Source of the DNA: Isochrysis galbana
Lineage: Eukaryota; Haptophyta; Isochrysidales; Isochrysidaceae
Direction of reading: 5' to 3'
Length of the DNA: 64,000 nucleotides
Assembly (NCBI GenBank): GCA_018136815.1
Contig: CM030931.1
Span: 8,842,153-8,906,152, forward strand
Below, piece after piece: positions 32,950 through 44,344 of the stretch (its first letter is position 1; every line of letters begins with the position of its first letter). A model generated the notes under the pieces. It had not been told where the DNA came from. It ran no database searches and was given only the letters and a program-made list of their open reading frames with translations. Position numbers and translations under genes: made by a program.

Positions 32950-35130
32950 TCACACGCGCTCGATGTGCTCGTCGCCGACGGGCACGGGCGCCAAAGAGTC
33001 GCCCGCTCGATCGCGCTCAGGAGCGTCGGAGGAGGCCAGACTTGATCGGTCGGCGGCGATCGGCGGGCCCGACTTCTCATCAGCACTCGAGAGGAGGCTG
33101 TTGGACGAACCGGGACTGTCAGGCAATTGCATCGCGTCGGAACCATAGACGATGGCAGGCTCCTCCTTCTCGGCGTCTGAAGGCAGCAGCCTCTGCGTCG
33201 AGTTAGGTCGCTCCCGTCGCGAAAGCGAGCTGGACTTCTTGGGTGGCGAGCCCGACGAGGTCGAGATCCCAGTGTGGTAGTATGCGGGCGCGAGGGCCTC
33301 ATCGGGAGCGCGCGCGCGCGCGGTGTGGCCAGGCGCGTCGCCATCAACCAGTGTGGACGAGGCGTGTTCGCCACTCGGCGAAAGGTATGTGACGTGAAAG
33401 CTCTCGAGCGAGGCAGGGGCGGGCGGCGGCTTGGAGCCCTTGGGGACAAGCACCATACGAATCAGGCAGAGGAGGACGAGGAAGAGGAGAAGCGCCATTA
33501 GTACGAGCCCCACGATGAGCCCAATACGTGTGCCGCCAACACCGGCGGGCTGCTCGTTGCCGCCAGCCAGGAAGCCGCCGGCAGGGGGAGGTGAGGGTGT
33601 GGGCGTCTCGGCGGGGGCGGGCGACTCAGGTGGAGGGGGGGGCGGCGGCGATGGTTTGGGCGGCGGGCGTGGCGGCGGTGGCGGTGGCGGAGGCGAGGGC
33701 GGCGGCGGCGGTGGCGCGGGCGGCTGAGGCGGCGGCGGCGGTGTGGGTGGCGGCCGAGGCGGCGGCGGTGGTCGCTGGGGTAGTGCCTCCGGCACACGCG
33801 GTGGAAAGGAGGGCGGTGGGCTGGGTGGCGGCGCCGGCTCGCGGTAGAGCTCTAGCAGGTGGACCGCGCCTTCACCGCTCGCTCCGACTGCGAGGAGCAG
33901 CTCGTCACTCGCGCGCGCGCTGGCCGGCTGCGGCAGCACGGCGAGCGCGGCGCCGAGGCGCGCCCCAGGAGACGGCGGGGCCAACAGGGCGCTAGAGCCC
34001 AGCTGCACCGCCGACTTGAGCACAAGCCCCGTGCCGAGGCGCAGCAGGTGCACAGCACCCGTCTGCGTTGGTTCGAGGGTCTGCGAGTTGTAGCCTCCCG
34101 CACCGACGGCGCCCGCCACCAGCTCCGTGCGGCCATCCCAGTCCAGATCAGGCACGGCGGCGAGCGCAGACTCACCGAAGCGTGTGGGCCAGCCGGCTGC
34201 ATCGGCGGCGGCTGCGCCAGCGCCGATCGGTTCCGCTACCGACGCCAGCGAGCCGTCGGGCGCTAGCTGCACGAGCCAGACCGCGCCTGATCCGTCGTGC
34301 TCGAGTCGGCCGCCGACGGCGAGCTCGGGCACGTCGGCCGCGCCCGACACAAAGGCGAGGCTCGAAGCGAAGGAGTAGGCTGAGATGGCAGGATGCAGGC
34401 GACGCCAGCTCACGAGGCCGCGCGCAGGTGAGAGGTGTAGAACGAAGACGTCGCCCTGCCGCACAGTGCCGTCTTGACCGTGGTCGACACCACAGGCGCC
34501 GACTGCGAGGTCTGAGCCTCCATCTCCGTCAAGATCTGGGAGCGAGGCGAGCGAGCATCCAAAGAGGTCTCCCCCCACGAGTGAGGGAGCGGGAACCGTA
34601 TCCAGCCCGGCACGCATCGCCCCAGGTTGGATTGTGCTCCAGTCGAGCACGGAGAGCGAGGCTGTGTCCAGCTCGAGCAGCGTGAGGGAGCCGGCGAAGG
34701 CGCCGGTGGAGAATCCCGGCGCCCCGACGGCGAGGGAAGAGGGCCCCATCCGAGCGAGGGCGGCTCCAAATGCGGCGAAGGGGGGGAGGCCGAACTGTAC
34801 GCCATCGAAGTGGGCTTGAAGCACGGGTGTGGCATCGGCGGTGTGCCGCGAGAGAGAGAGGAGAGAGAGAGAGCCAGAAGGGGGTGGAGGGGGAGAGGGG
34901 GAGGGAGGGAGAGGGGGAGAGAGGGAGGGGGGTGATGAGGGGGAGGGAGGGAGGGAGGGAGGGAGGGAGAGAGGGGAAGAGAGAGAGAGGGAGAGAGAGG
35001 CCTCGGGGGCTCCGACTGCGAGGAGGGAGGGGGTGAGGGCGGCGAGAGAGGAGCCCCACGAGGCGGTCGGCGCCAATGGGCGCAGCACGCACGGCAGGAC
35101 GAGCGGGAGGAGGAGAGGGAGGGAAGCCAT
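32950..35130 (-). CDS. Integrin-alpha-like FG-GAP receptor, single-pass membrane protein
   Basis: Intronless ORF of 726 residues. The N-terminal hydrophobic segment (MASLPLLLPLVLPCVL) is a signal peptide. Six FG-GAP-type blades follow (for example LFGCSLASLPDLDGDGGSDLAVGACG and RFGESALAAVPDLDWDGRTELVAGAVG). Two carry Ca-binding DxDxDG-like loops. Together they suggest an integrin-alpha-like beta-propeller. Between blades 1 and 2 is an insertion of about 65 residues of Ser/Leu/Pro, translated from an in-frame (GA)n/(CT)n tract. Residues about 430-513 are nearly pure Pro/Ser (a hydroxyproline-rich-type stalk). A single TM helix (IGLIVGLVLMALLLFLVLLCL, about 534-555) precedes a Ser-rich cytoplasmic tail of about 170 residues. 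The likely role is surface adhesion or wall sensing; the ligand is unknown. The start is the first Met before the signal peptide. Confidence 0.88.
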   Translation of the reverse strand: MASLPLLLPLVLPCVLRPLAPTASWGSSLAALTPSLLAVGAPEASLSLSLSSPLSLPPSLPPSPSSPPSLSPPLPPSPSPPPPPSGSLSLLSLSRHTADATPVLQAHFDGVQFGLPPFAAFGAALARMGPSSLAVGAPGFSTGAFAGSLTLLELDTASLSVLDWSTIQPGAMRAGLDTVPAPSLVGGDLFGCSLASLPDLDGDGGSDLAVGACGVDHGQDGTVRQGDVFVLHLSPARGLVSWRRLHPAISAYSFASSLAFVSGAADVPELAVGGRLEHDGSGAVWLVQLAPDGSLASVAEPIGAGAAAADAAGWPTRFGESALAAVPDLDWDGRTELVAGAVGAGGYNSQTLEPTQTGAVHLLRLGTGLVLKSAVQLGSSALLAPPSPGARLGAALAVLPQPASARASDELLLAVGASGEGAVHLLELYREPAPPPSPPPSFPPRVPEALPQRPPPPPRPPPTPPPPPQPPAPPPPPPSPPPPPPPPRPPPKPSPPPPPPPESPAPAETPTPSPPPAGGFLAGGNEQPAGVGGTRIGLIVGLVLMALLLFLVLLCLIRMVLVPKGSKPPPAPASLESFHVTYLSPSGEHASSTLVDGDAPGHTARARAPDEALAPAYYHTGISTSSGSPPKKSSSLSRRERPNSTQRLLPSDAEKEEPAIVYGSDAMQLPDSPGSSNSLLSSADEKSGPPIAADRSSLASSDAPERDRAGDSLAPVPVGDEHIERV
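34850..34995. repeat. In-frame (GA)n/(GGGA)n tract inside the FG-GAP gene
   Basis: Purine-rich simple sequence on the plus strand, translated on the minus strand as Ser/Leu/Pro. There is no GT donor that would allow splicing it out on the coding strand, and the frame remains open, so it appears to be coding. Confidence 0.75.
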
Positions 35131-35187
35131 GGGGGGGGGGAAGGGGGGGGGGGGAGGGAGAGGGGGCGGGGGGCCACCCCCCGCTCT

Positions 35188-35266
<79 letters not shown>

Positions 35267-35420
35267 CCCCTATCTCCTCACTCTCTTCTCTCTCTCGCCG
35301 TCGTTTCTCTCTCTCTTCTCTCTCTCTCTGTCTCTGCTCTCTCTGTGTGACCTCTCTTCTCTTGTCTCTCTGTTCTTGCTCTTTTCTCTCTTCTCCTCTT
35401 CTCTTTCTTCTCTCCCTGGC
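35131..35420. repeat. Poly-G/C then (CT)n microsatellite
   Basis: Directly upstream of the FG-GAP receptor start. The first 45 bp are C-rich on the gene's sense strand; the longer CT block (35185-35260 and beyond) is GA on the sense strand. Confidence 0.9.
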
Positions 35421-36120
35421 TGTGGCCATCACACCTTTGATTGTCCTATTCGATTACACGGCAGAGATGCGATCCCCTCTCTCTCTCCGTTGGGAACCCC
35501 CTCCCCCAATCCGTCTATATCACCTAACCTGGCCTCCCTTTTCTGTAATCCACGGGCTCCCGCTCGCGCGCCGTGCGCATCTCCTCTTGTACTCTTCTCT
35601 AGAGAAGAGAGTTGGCCACACGAGTGAAGGGCTCGAGGCCCACCGTTTTCTAATCTCTCTCTCCTCCTTCTCTTCTCGCTTTCCCCTCTCTACTCTCTGC
35701 CTCTCTCCCCAAACGTCCATTCTCTCGCATTCAATCGTCCGAGAACCAAAAGAGGTGTGACTTGTTTGATAAAGGAATCAAGGGGATAGAGAGAGAAGAA
35801 GAGGGGGCCGCCCGCTCGTTCGAGCGGAGAGAGGGAGAGAGAGAGAGAGAGAGAGAAAGGCACGACACAGAGGGAGAGAGGAGAAAGTGGAGCAGAGAGA
35901 GAGAGCTTTGAATCTGACGGTATAATCAAAGACTACGTGTGCAGGGCGAGAGAGAGAGAGAGAGAACAACTCGATCCATCAGTTAGGGAGCGGACCGAGA
36001 AGAGCGACATTTGCAAGGAAAACGAGGGTGGAGGAAGAGATATTCGAAGGGAGAGCCCTGGTGGGCGAGACGAGAAGACTGCGCTTTCTCCCTCTCTCTC
36101 TGAGAGAGTCCTTCTTCCAA
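35421..36120. other. Purine/pyrimidine-biased intergenic region
   Basis: Short CT- and GA-biased stretches with no gene. A near-repeat of a GATTGTCCTATTCGATTACACG-type segment near 35440 and its degenerate inverse near 35920 was noticed but not resolved. Confidence 0.4.
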
Positions 36121-36815
<695 letters not shown>

Positions 36816-37869
36816 GGGCGGGCGAGCGAATGGGGGCGCCCCCCCCCCCGTTCCTCTTTTTTTTTATTTCTTTCCCCTCCCCCGTTCCTCTTTTTTTATT
36901 TCTTCCCCCCCACCCGTTCCTCTTTTTTTTATTTCTTCCCCCTCCCTCCCGCGCGCGTGCGGCCCGCGGAGGAAGGCCACTAGGGAGTAAACCTTACGAA
37001 AGCCATCGGCGGCACGGACGGTCGCGCATAGTGCGCAAAGTGCCGAGCGCGAGTCTCCTACGAGCCTGGTCACTCACTCTTTTCTTCACCACTACCACCA
37101 CAAGTCCGCCATTGGCATTGAAAAAAAAAGGGTTAGGGTTAGGGTTAGGTGGTAGGTGGTTCGGTGTTCGGTTTCTGGCCGATTTTAGATTTTAGGGGGT
37201 GTCGTTTTCAGTGGTAGGTGGAGGGGGGTGCCCTGAACGGGCTCAACGGGAGCACGGGCACGGGGAAAACGAAAGCCAATGGCCAAGGGCCAATGGCGGG
37301 CAATTGATTGGCAATTGTCATTTTGTCGCATTCGCGAATCGACACTCGTTAGGCTTCTCGCTTCTCTTCGCTCTTCGCTCTTCGTCGCTCGGTATTTATA
37401 TTTATGGTCATACTTATACTTCTCTGCTTTCTCTCGTTCTCGGTCAAAAGCTTCGCGCTTGGACGCATGGGATCTTGGGTAGTGGAGCGCCCTCTCTCTT
37501 TCCCTCGATGAGAAGGAAGTTTCCCCACCCTTCTTCCTCCTAGACGCCTCGCAGATAGGTTTAATTTGCTATCTCCCCTGCGTTTCTTTATCTGCTTCTG
37601 GGGGCAATCAGGTTTAATTTGCAATCTCTTCGCATCTCCCCCTTAGGCACACCGCATCTCTCTCGTCTTATTCGATAAGTCTTTTGGAATCCTGTGCGGC
37701 AGGATTGCCCCTCGTTTCCGTTATGGTGCGATTCCCCTTCCAGACGGGATCGCCGACAGATCGCCTTCTGATGATCGTCGTCCGTCGTCGTCTGGCCGGA
37801 GTGTTTGGGTTTGATTTTAGTCGAGTTACGTGAGAAAGTCGTGGGGCGAGTGTCGGAGTATTTTCCTGG
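36816..37869. other. Intergenic region with interstitial telomere-like repeat
   Basis: Three tandem repeats of a GTTCCTCTTTTTTTTATTTC-type unit (36850-36940). A terminus-like TGGTCACTCACT at about 37068. (GGGTTA)3 at about 37130-37149. Multiple CGTCGTC and CTCTCG runs near 37780-37950. No convincing gene. Confidence 0.6.
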
Positions 37870-38346
37870 GTGTCGTTGTCCGTCTGTCCGTCGTCCTGTC
37901 GTCAGTCGTCATCCGTCGCTCTCGTTCTCGTCGCTCTCGCTCTCGCTCTCGTAACACTCATACCCTACAATCTCTCCTCGCCTCGCCAGCCCCTGCCAAC
38001 ACAGCCCTCGTCTCACTCGCCCTCGCCTCTCGCCGCTCGTTCGATGTCGCTCTCGCCGCCGTCCTCGCCCTCGCCCAAGCCCGCCTGCCCGCCTTCCTCT
38101 GCTGACGGGCTTCAGCCCGTCAGCACCTCCGAAGTCGTCCCCTCAGCCGCGCCTGCCGCCGGCATGCCTCCTTCCTCATTGCCATCAGGCCCCATGGGCC
38201 ATCCCAATTCGTCAGGTGTAGAATCCTTCCCGGTGCGTCCCGCGCTGGACGTCTCAATGGGGGTCTTCTCCCCCACCTCTGCAACGTCGGGCATCATGCC
38301 TCCCCTCTGGACGGACATCCACCACCACCTTCGCAGTGGAAGGTGA
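37870..38346 (+). CDS. Uncertain Ser/Pro-rich ORF
   Basis: 158-codon frame. The first 60 residues derive from simple CTCGTCGCT repeats. From the internal ATG at 38044 it reads MSLSPPSSPSPKPACPP and then a Ser/Pro/Met-rich, non-repetitive stretch. A perfect 10-bp stem with TTCA loop lies inside it (38101-38124). It resembles the disordered leaders of the retroelements here in style but not in sequence. It could be a leader ORF of a retroelement or not a gene at all. Confidence 0.25.
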   Translation: MSLSVCPSSCRQSSSVALVLVALALALVTLIPYNLSSPRQPLPTQPSSHSPSPLAARSMSLSPPSSPSPKPACPPSSADGLQPVSTSEVVPSAAPAAGMPPSSLPSGPMGHPNSSGVESFPVRPALDVSMGVFSPTSATSGIMPPLWTDIHHHLRSGR

Positions 38347-38904
38347 TGCCCCCCCTTTCCTCGCCTCCTGATCTCTCTGCGGTCCCCCCACCATCATCTC
38401 CGCCATCGCCGCCGGAGCCCATGGGAGACAGGTGGCGGACGGCGGAGCGAGAGAGGGAGAGGGAAGGGGGGGGGGGGGGGGCGCGGGCCCCTCTTGTGCG
38501 GGGGAGGGGTCCCCCCCCTCCCCCCGCGGATGGCGATTCGCTGGCTACCCGAGGCTTCCCTCCTTTTCTTTGACTCTCTCTCCTTAGCTCTCTGCCTTGG
38601 GCGCCCCCTCGCTGCTCCGTCGCCGTTCACTATCACTAGTGTTAAAAGCTCGCTGGCGATTTGGCCGAGGGAACGGTGTTTCCCGGTCGAGTTCGACTAA
38701 TGTTAAAAAGAGTGGCATGGAGGAGGCGCGCACATGTGAGGAGAGAGAGAGAGTCTCTCTAGGCGGTTTTGTTGTTGGGGCGCGCGTGGAGAGCGCCGTG
38801 CGCACCTCTTTGGACGTGGGTTAAGGCGCACACAATAGAGAATAAATGGAGGTGAGAGAGACGAGAGACGGAAGAAGAGAGGAGAAGAGAGGGAGCGAGG
38901 AGAG
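38347..38904. other. Intergenic region
   Basis: Contains a poly-G run (38468-38480) and no recognisable gene or repeat family. Confidence 0.45.
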
Positions 38905-39440
<536 letters not shown>

Positions 39441-39449
39441 GCCTCGCCG

Positions 39450-41296
39450 ATGTCTGCGCGGACGTTCGACGTGTCCTCCACCCGCCGCCGTGCCTCCCCC
39501 CCTTCGCCCTCTCCCCTCCTCCGTGTGGATGCCCAGTGGGAGACTTCCCCTCAGCTCTCACAGGAGAGGGAGGAGGGAGGCGAGAGAGAGGGGTGGGAGG
39601 GGAGAGGGGAGAGAGGGGAGAGGAGCAGGGAGCTCCGGCGCGAGGAGGGGGAAGCCGGGGGGGGCGAGGAGAGGGTAGAGGGGGCGCCCCCTGCTGCTCT
39701 GGCTGATCGGCCGTCCGCGGATGGTGTGGGGGAAGAGGAGGAGTGGAATGGGGAAGGAGAGGGAGAGGGGCTGTGGCGGAGAGCGCCGCCTCTAGTGGGG
39801 GAGGCGAGGGAAGAGGGCCAGGAGGGGGAGGAGGAGGAGGAAGGAGGTGCGTGGGGGGACACGAGCGAGCTCAGCCAGAAAAAGTCCATCGGTGGGATGA
39901 GCGAACTCATCAGGGCGATAGGACAGAATCCGGCCAAGCTCGGCCAAGGGGTCGACCTCGACGACCAGCAGGAGAAGCCCGTCGCAGAGGTGCGCTGCCG
40001 CCGGTGGTCCTCCCTCCGCCCGCGCACGATGCTAGACGCGCCAGCACCCTCCACCTCGCCCAACCCCGCAGGCCTTTTCGCCAGAAGAAGATCTTGCGCT
40101 CGACGCGATGGAGGCACTCTTACCACCCGAGCTGCTTGCCTCGACGAACCGCGAGACGCGGCTCATCTGCCTACGCGGCCGCAAGTATGATCCGCGCCGC
40201 GCGGCCAGTTTGCTCCCGAACTTCCTGGCGGTGCGCCGGGAGCTCTTTGGCGACGCGCCGCACGTGGGATCGGAGGGCGCCGTGCGCGAGCAGCTAGAGA
40301 AGGATGTACGCAGCCTCAAGGTGAGAGCCTAGGTTTCTCCTCGGGGCGCGCGGAGCGCACGACAGTGCGCCACCGCGCGAGGGGTCGGTCTGCGCTCTCT
40401 GAGACCTGGCTGCCACCCATCGTCGCCCTACTCTCAGCTTACGGCTCTCGGCAAGCTCCCATCGGGCCACACCGTCCTTGCGTTCCGCCTGCGCCTGCAC
40501 GACCCCAAGGAATCGTCGCCACTCGACCTGGCGCGCTTGTTCTACTTGACGCTCATCAAAGTGCTGCGCTCGGACACCGATGCCCAGCGCCACGGCATCA
40601 TCGTTCTCGGTGGGCTGCCCACGACGGGCCAGCAAGCCGTGTGCGTCCCTAAGCTGCACCGCTGGGGCCCCTTGGCGCTCCGCTCGTTTGGCGACCTGCG
40701 ACTGCAGCCTTCACGTGATGGTCCGTGCCGCACGTATGATTGTGACAGGTGACCAGACGAGCGTCGGGTTCAAGAATTTCGATCCTCGCGCTCCCAAGTT
40801 TGTGTTCGGCCAGCTCCTGCCGCGCATGCCTGTCCGCGTCGCACGCATCGTCCTTTTCAACCCGCCGTGGGTCTTTGGAAAGGCGCGCGCTAGCTCTGGG
40901 CCTCTCGCTGATGGGCCGCCGCAGCATCAGCCTCCGCTCCTTCCGTCTTCGGGCCCTTAGCACCCATGTGCTTCACACTTTCTCGGCTGCCTTGCGAGCG
41001 GCCCACTCTAGACACGCGGCCCTGCGACGCGCCTGGCCCTCAAATCCTGCACACCGCGTTCGAGCAGCCGCCTACCCCCTCGCCGCACACGCTATGCCTG
41101 CTCACAGGTGATACTGCCGGTCTTCCTCTCGTTGATGTCAAAAAAGCTGCGCAAGCGAATCACGATCGTGGCATCCAAGGATCCGCACAAACTGCACTCG
41201 ATGCTGACGCCCGCCGCCTTGTCGGCAGAGTACGGCGGCGTCCTTGGCTTTGACCGTGCAGCGTACACCGCCACCTTGCTCGCTGCGCCTCTCTAG
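39450..41296 (+). CDS. CRAL-TRIO (Sec14-like) lipid-binding domain protein
   Basis: Five exons: 39450-39989, 40072-40320, 40438-40609, 40749-40882 and 41108-41296, giving about 427 residues. Residues 1-180 are acidic and Gly/Glu-rich (disordered). The CRAL-TRIO N-terminal helical part reads LICLRGRKYDPRRAASLLPNFLAVR (about 205-230), equivalent to the 'FLRARKYDxxxAxxLL' motif. The lipid-binding core follows, restored only after splicing: HGIIVLG then DQTSVGFKNFDPRAPK, MPVRVARIVLFNPPWVFGK, VILPVFLSLMSKKLRKRI and finally LSAEYGG, the typical end of the domain. The family transfers or senses phosphoinositides or other lipids at membranes; the ligand here is unknown. The fourth intron appears to use a GC donor (AAG|GCGCGC). 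The ATG choice at 39450 is the first in the frame after the GA tract. Confidence 0.85.
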
Positions 41297-41631
41297 ATAT
41301 GGCACCGGACCGCCGCTATGGGATTCAATGGGAAGGCTGGATTGTCATCCACCTGCAACTGCGTACACCTTAGTAGTGTGACGGGCTCGTGCACTCACAA
41401 CCATGGGCGGCGCAGTGGCCGCGCGGCGTGGCCGGCTGCTCCGCCACCCGAATAGCAGCGTGCGCTCCTCAACACGGAGCAGCTCAATTTTGTTTCATGT
41501 GATTGAGTGTTGGCCGGGCGTGCTTCCAAGAGAGCATCATCATCGCTGCTTAGATCATGGCCGGCGTCAACACTTCAAAAGGTTCGATCTGAATAAATGA
41601 AAATTAACTATGTTCGTACTTGGTTGCCACA
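41297..41631. other. Intergenic region
   Basis: Presumed 3' UTR of the CRAL-TRIO gene and the insertion point of the following retroelement. Nothing else is recognised. Confidence 0.45.
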
Positions 41632-43287
41632 AAACTATTATTATAGTTTCAACGATGGAGCCGCGCGCTGAACGCTCACAATGTGAAAAAAGGTCACCCA
41701 CAGACCAAATTCGGACGCCCCCCCCCCCCCCGGCGGCTATCTCACCGGCTCCTGGAGAGAGGCCTACCGGCCGTAGTCGTGGGTGCGTGGGTGTGAACAG
41801 TCGCCATGCCCTCCCCAATATGCAAGCGATGCGGCAAGCGGTACGACGTCGACGGGGTTGACGCGCCTGAAGAGGATCGCCCCAACCTCATCCATACGGA
41901 CGAACTCGAAGGGTTCTTCAGGTGCGTTTGCTGCGGCGTGATGCGGAAACGGACGACATCCGCAGAGGGCTCCGACGGCGAGCCATACATGTCCAACCTG
42001 GAGGAGGAGAGCGGCGGCGACGACGACGGGGACGGCGACGGCGACAATTACTCGAACGAGCGCGCCGGGCCGGGCCGCGGCTCGAGCGACCATACTCGAA
42101 AGGGTACCTGTTGAGTCGAGCGTGGCCGGAGGGCTCTGAGCCACTCCGTCGCGAGCAGCACCGGCGGCTAGCGCGGCGCTTTGGCCCTCCTCCCCGCCGG
42201 GAGTCGGGTGAATGAAATTCTGGACTGGGTCGGGCAACGGGCAACCCCATTTGGGTGTCTGGACGGGGGACGAACGGCGAACGAAGGGCGGTGGGGCGGC
42301 GAGGCGCTCCTAGCTCCTAGTGGCCCTAGAGTGTTGGATAGTAAGAGATTGTTAGACCTACAAAGGACTCTTCCCTCAGGGAGGGAGCCTAGACCGCTTG
42401 AGTGCAGCGACGCTCGAAAAAGCAAAGCTGAACCCGACACCCGAAACTAACGCCCGATAAGGCCAAACGATAACAATGCGTGTGAAAAGGAGGCTGACAT
42501 CGAAGCCCCGCCGGAAATCAGGGTGTCCGATAACGAAACATACATCACTAAAATGAACAACATATGGATCCACACCAACACAAACTACCTAGGAGAACCG
42601 GCTGACCTAGCGGGAGTCGCGTCCCCAGAGGAAACCCGACAATACCATCCCCCCGCTAGGTGGGGAGAAGGACTCAAAGGCCCGAAATACATGGAGTACC
42701 CGATTGCGGACGAGTACACTGTTGGCGGCAAAGCGCAACTCGACCGCATCACAGTCTCAGACTTAACACGAGAGCCGGAGAAAAACGTACCTAGCAACAC
42801 GCCCCAGCCGGCACGAGAGTCATGGGCTCGAAAAATTAACCTAACCCATGAAGAATGGAAACACGTGGCCAGCTTATACACCCTACCACTACTAAAGCAC
42901 ACGGACAAACACCTGCACTTCAAACACATCACCCACAGGAGACTGGGCACACGAAATCGCTTCGCCACAGCGACCACGAAAACATGCAAATTATGCAGGA
43001 AACACCACGAAAGCTCGACCCATCTGGCCAGATGCCCCGCCACAAAACAAGTCTTTGAGACCATAGAAGCGATAGCGGGGTTCACACCGAAAAACAAGAG
43101 GACCCCTAGGTAGTGCACCAGGGCCGCACCCCGCACCCCCGACACCAAGGACAAAGGAACGAGGGGGGGAAGGCAAGGGGGCGTGGAGAAGGGAGTAAGG
43201 GCGCTGGCTGATGTGCAGTAGCAGTAGGATGCGCTGTCTAGCGATAGGTGTGCGGCCCAGAACTTTCAGATCCTTTTTTTTTTTTCC
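41632..43287 (+). pseudogene. Internally deleted LINE copy with leader hairpin, zinc-ribbon ORF and ORF2 tail
   Basis: The leader hairpin (41632-41649) is followed by ATG 41655 (MEPRAERSQ). This frame is interrupted near a run of about 14 C (41709-41722). A second frame, 41806-42114, encodes ICKRCGKRYDVDG and FFRCVCCGVMRKR, two CxxC pairs of a zinc ribbon, then an acidic tail. Frame 42523-43113 carries the LINE C-terminus (YITKMNNIWI, WKHVASLYTLPLLKHTDKH, CKLC-x7-HLARC) but stops after about 195 codons. The RT domain is absent. The sequence ends in a 13-T run at about 43274-43287. Either one element with a large internal deletion or two fragments side by side; the continuity is inference. Confidence 0.7.
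41806..42114 (+). CDS. Zinc-ribbon ORF (probable retroelement ORF1)
   Basis: 102 residues. Two CxxC pairs separated by about 30 residues (CKRC...CVCC), followed by an Asp/Gly-rich acidic segment and a basic end. It overlaps the MEPRAER frame by about 55 bp in another frame, so the two may be one broken ORF1. The role would be nucleic-acid binding in retroelement particles (inference). Confidence 0.5.
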   Translation: MPSPICKRCGKRYDVDGVDAPEEDRPNLIHTDELEGFFRCVCCGVMRKRTTSAEGSDGEPYMSNLEEESGGDDDGDGDGDNYSNERAGPGRGSSDHTRKGTC

Positions 43288-43299
43288 TGCTCGCTGTGG

Positions 43300-43525
43300 C
43301 GTAGAGCGCCACGACGAAGCCCGTCCTGAGGCCGCCCACGGGTCTCGCCTCATCGATCAGCGCCAGATCTGGCACTGTCAGAGGGAGGATGGCCGCGTAG
43401 GCAGCCTCAACACGGAGGCTCATCAGCCACGAGTGGACGGCCGCGCCGGTGAGCTGATCCTAGTTCTCGATGCCGAGTTCGAGAGAGGGCGAATCCTGCG
43501 AGGGACGGGTCGGGATGGTCGGGGT
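43300..43525 (-). repeat. Repeat X, copy 2
   Basis: Inverted match to 8737-8967. On the minus strand it keeps an open stretch with VHSWLMSLRVEAAYAAILPL, then ALIDEARPVGGLRTGF, interrupted upstream by a TAG. It lies directly beyond the T-run of the LINE copy. Confidence 0.55.
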
Positions 43526-44344
43526 GGGACCTCTGGTAGCCAGGGTAGCCGCGTGCGCGCGTTGTGATGTGCTGGGTGGGCTGCGCGGGCAATGATGCCA
43601 GAGGGTCAGGGGGTGGTCGGACTGTCGGCAGCCCGACACGGCGCTGCATCGGGCGGGAATCAAATGCCGAATGTAGCTTAGATATAGAGGAACCGATCCC
43701 CCCGCGGGCGCGACCGCCAATTCTTTACGGGTAGAGCGTGAGCGCGCGTGACGGAGGGGGAGAGAGGGGGGGCGGATCGCACCATTTCTTGGCGAAGATT
43801 TTCGTAGCGTCAGGTAGCCCCCCCCGGAGGTTTTTTATTGGGCATCGCGCCACGGTCAAAAAATGCAGCCCAACCCTTACTAGTTGTTAAAAAGCCCCTG
43901 TTTGACCGCCCTATTATGCATGTCACAGTTGCCTCGACGACGGGGTGTGTTTACAGTGTATGGAACGTCCATTTACATTTAATGTAATAAATGGAGCTCA
44001 GAGCACTCAACTGTCGCGACGCACCTTCAAAGGTGATTCCTGCCGCCGCTTAAGAGATAACAATAGTTTTGACTTCAAAGGCATTGAAGGCCAGAGTCCT
44101 TAGATTCCATGGATTTTCAAGGACACCCATATCCAACCCACAGACGAGGAATCTTGAGAGGCGTGCAGTAATGGGGGGGGGGGGGGGTGTATCAATTGTG
44201 AACGCCAGCTTGCACGCACCTCCCACCAATTCCTCTCCCGAACTAGCGAGAACAGGGGTTGCACGCCTCACGGTTCGGAGGGAAAATTTTCTCGATCAGA
44301 GTGCTTTCGCCAAAATGCTGATTGTCCCCCCCCTTCTTCCTTGC
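43526..44344. other. Intergenic region with transposon debris
   Basis: A solo GTTTGACCGCCCTA terminus at about 43901-43914. A segment (about 44068-44130) homologous, inverted, to 25160-25240 in the foldback loop. A 15-G run near 44172-44187. No gene. Confidence 0.6.
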
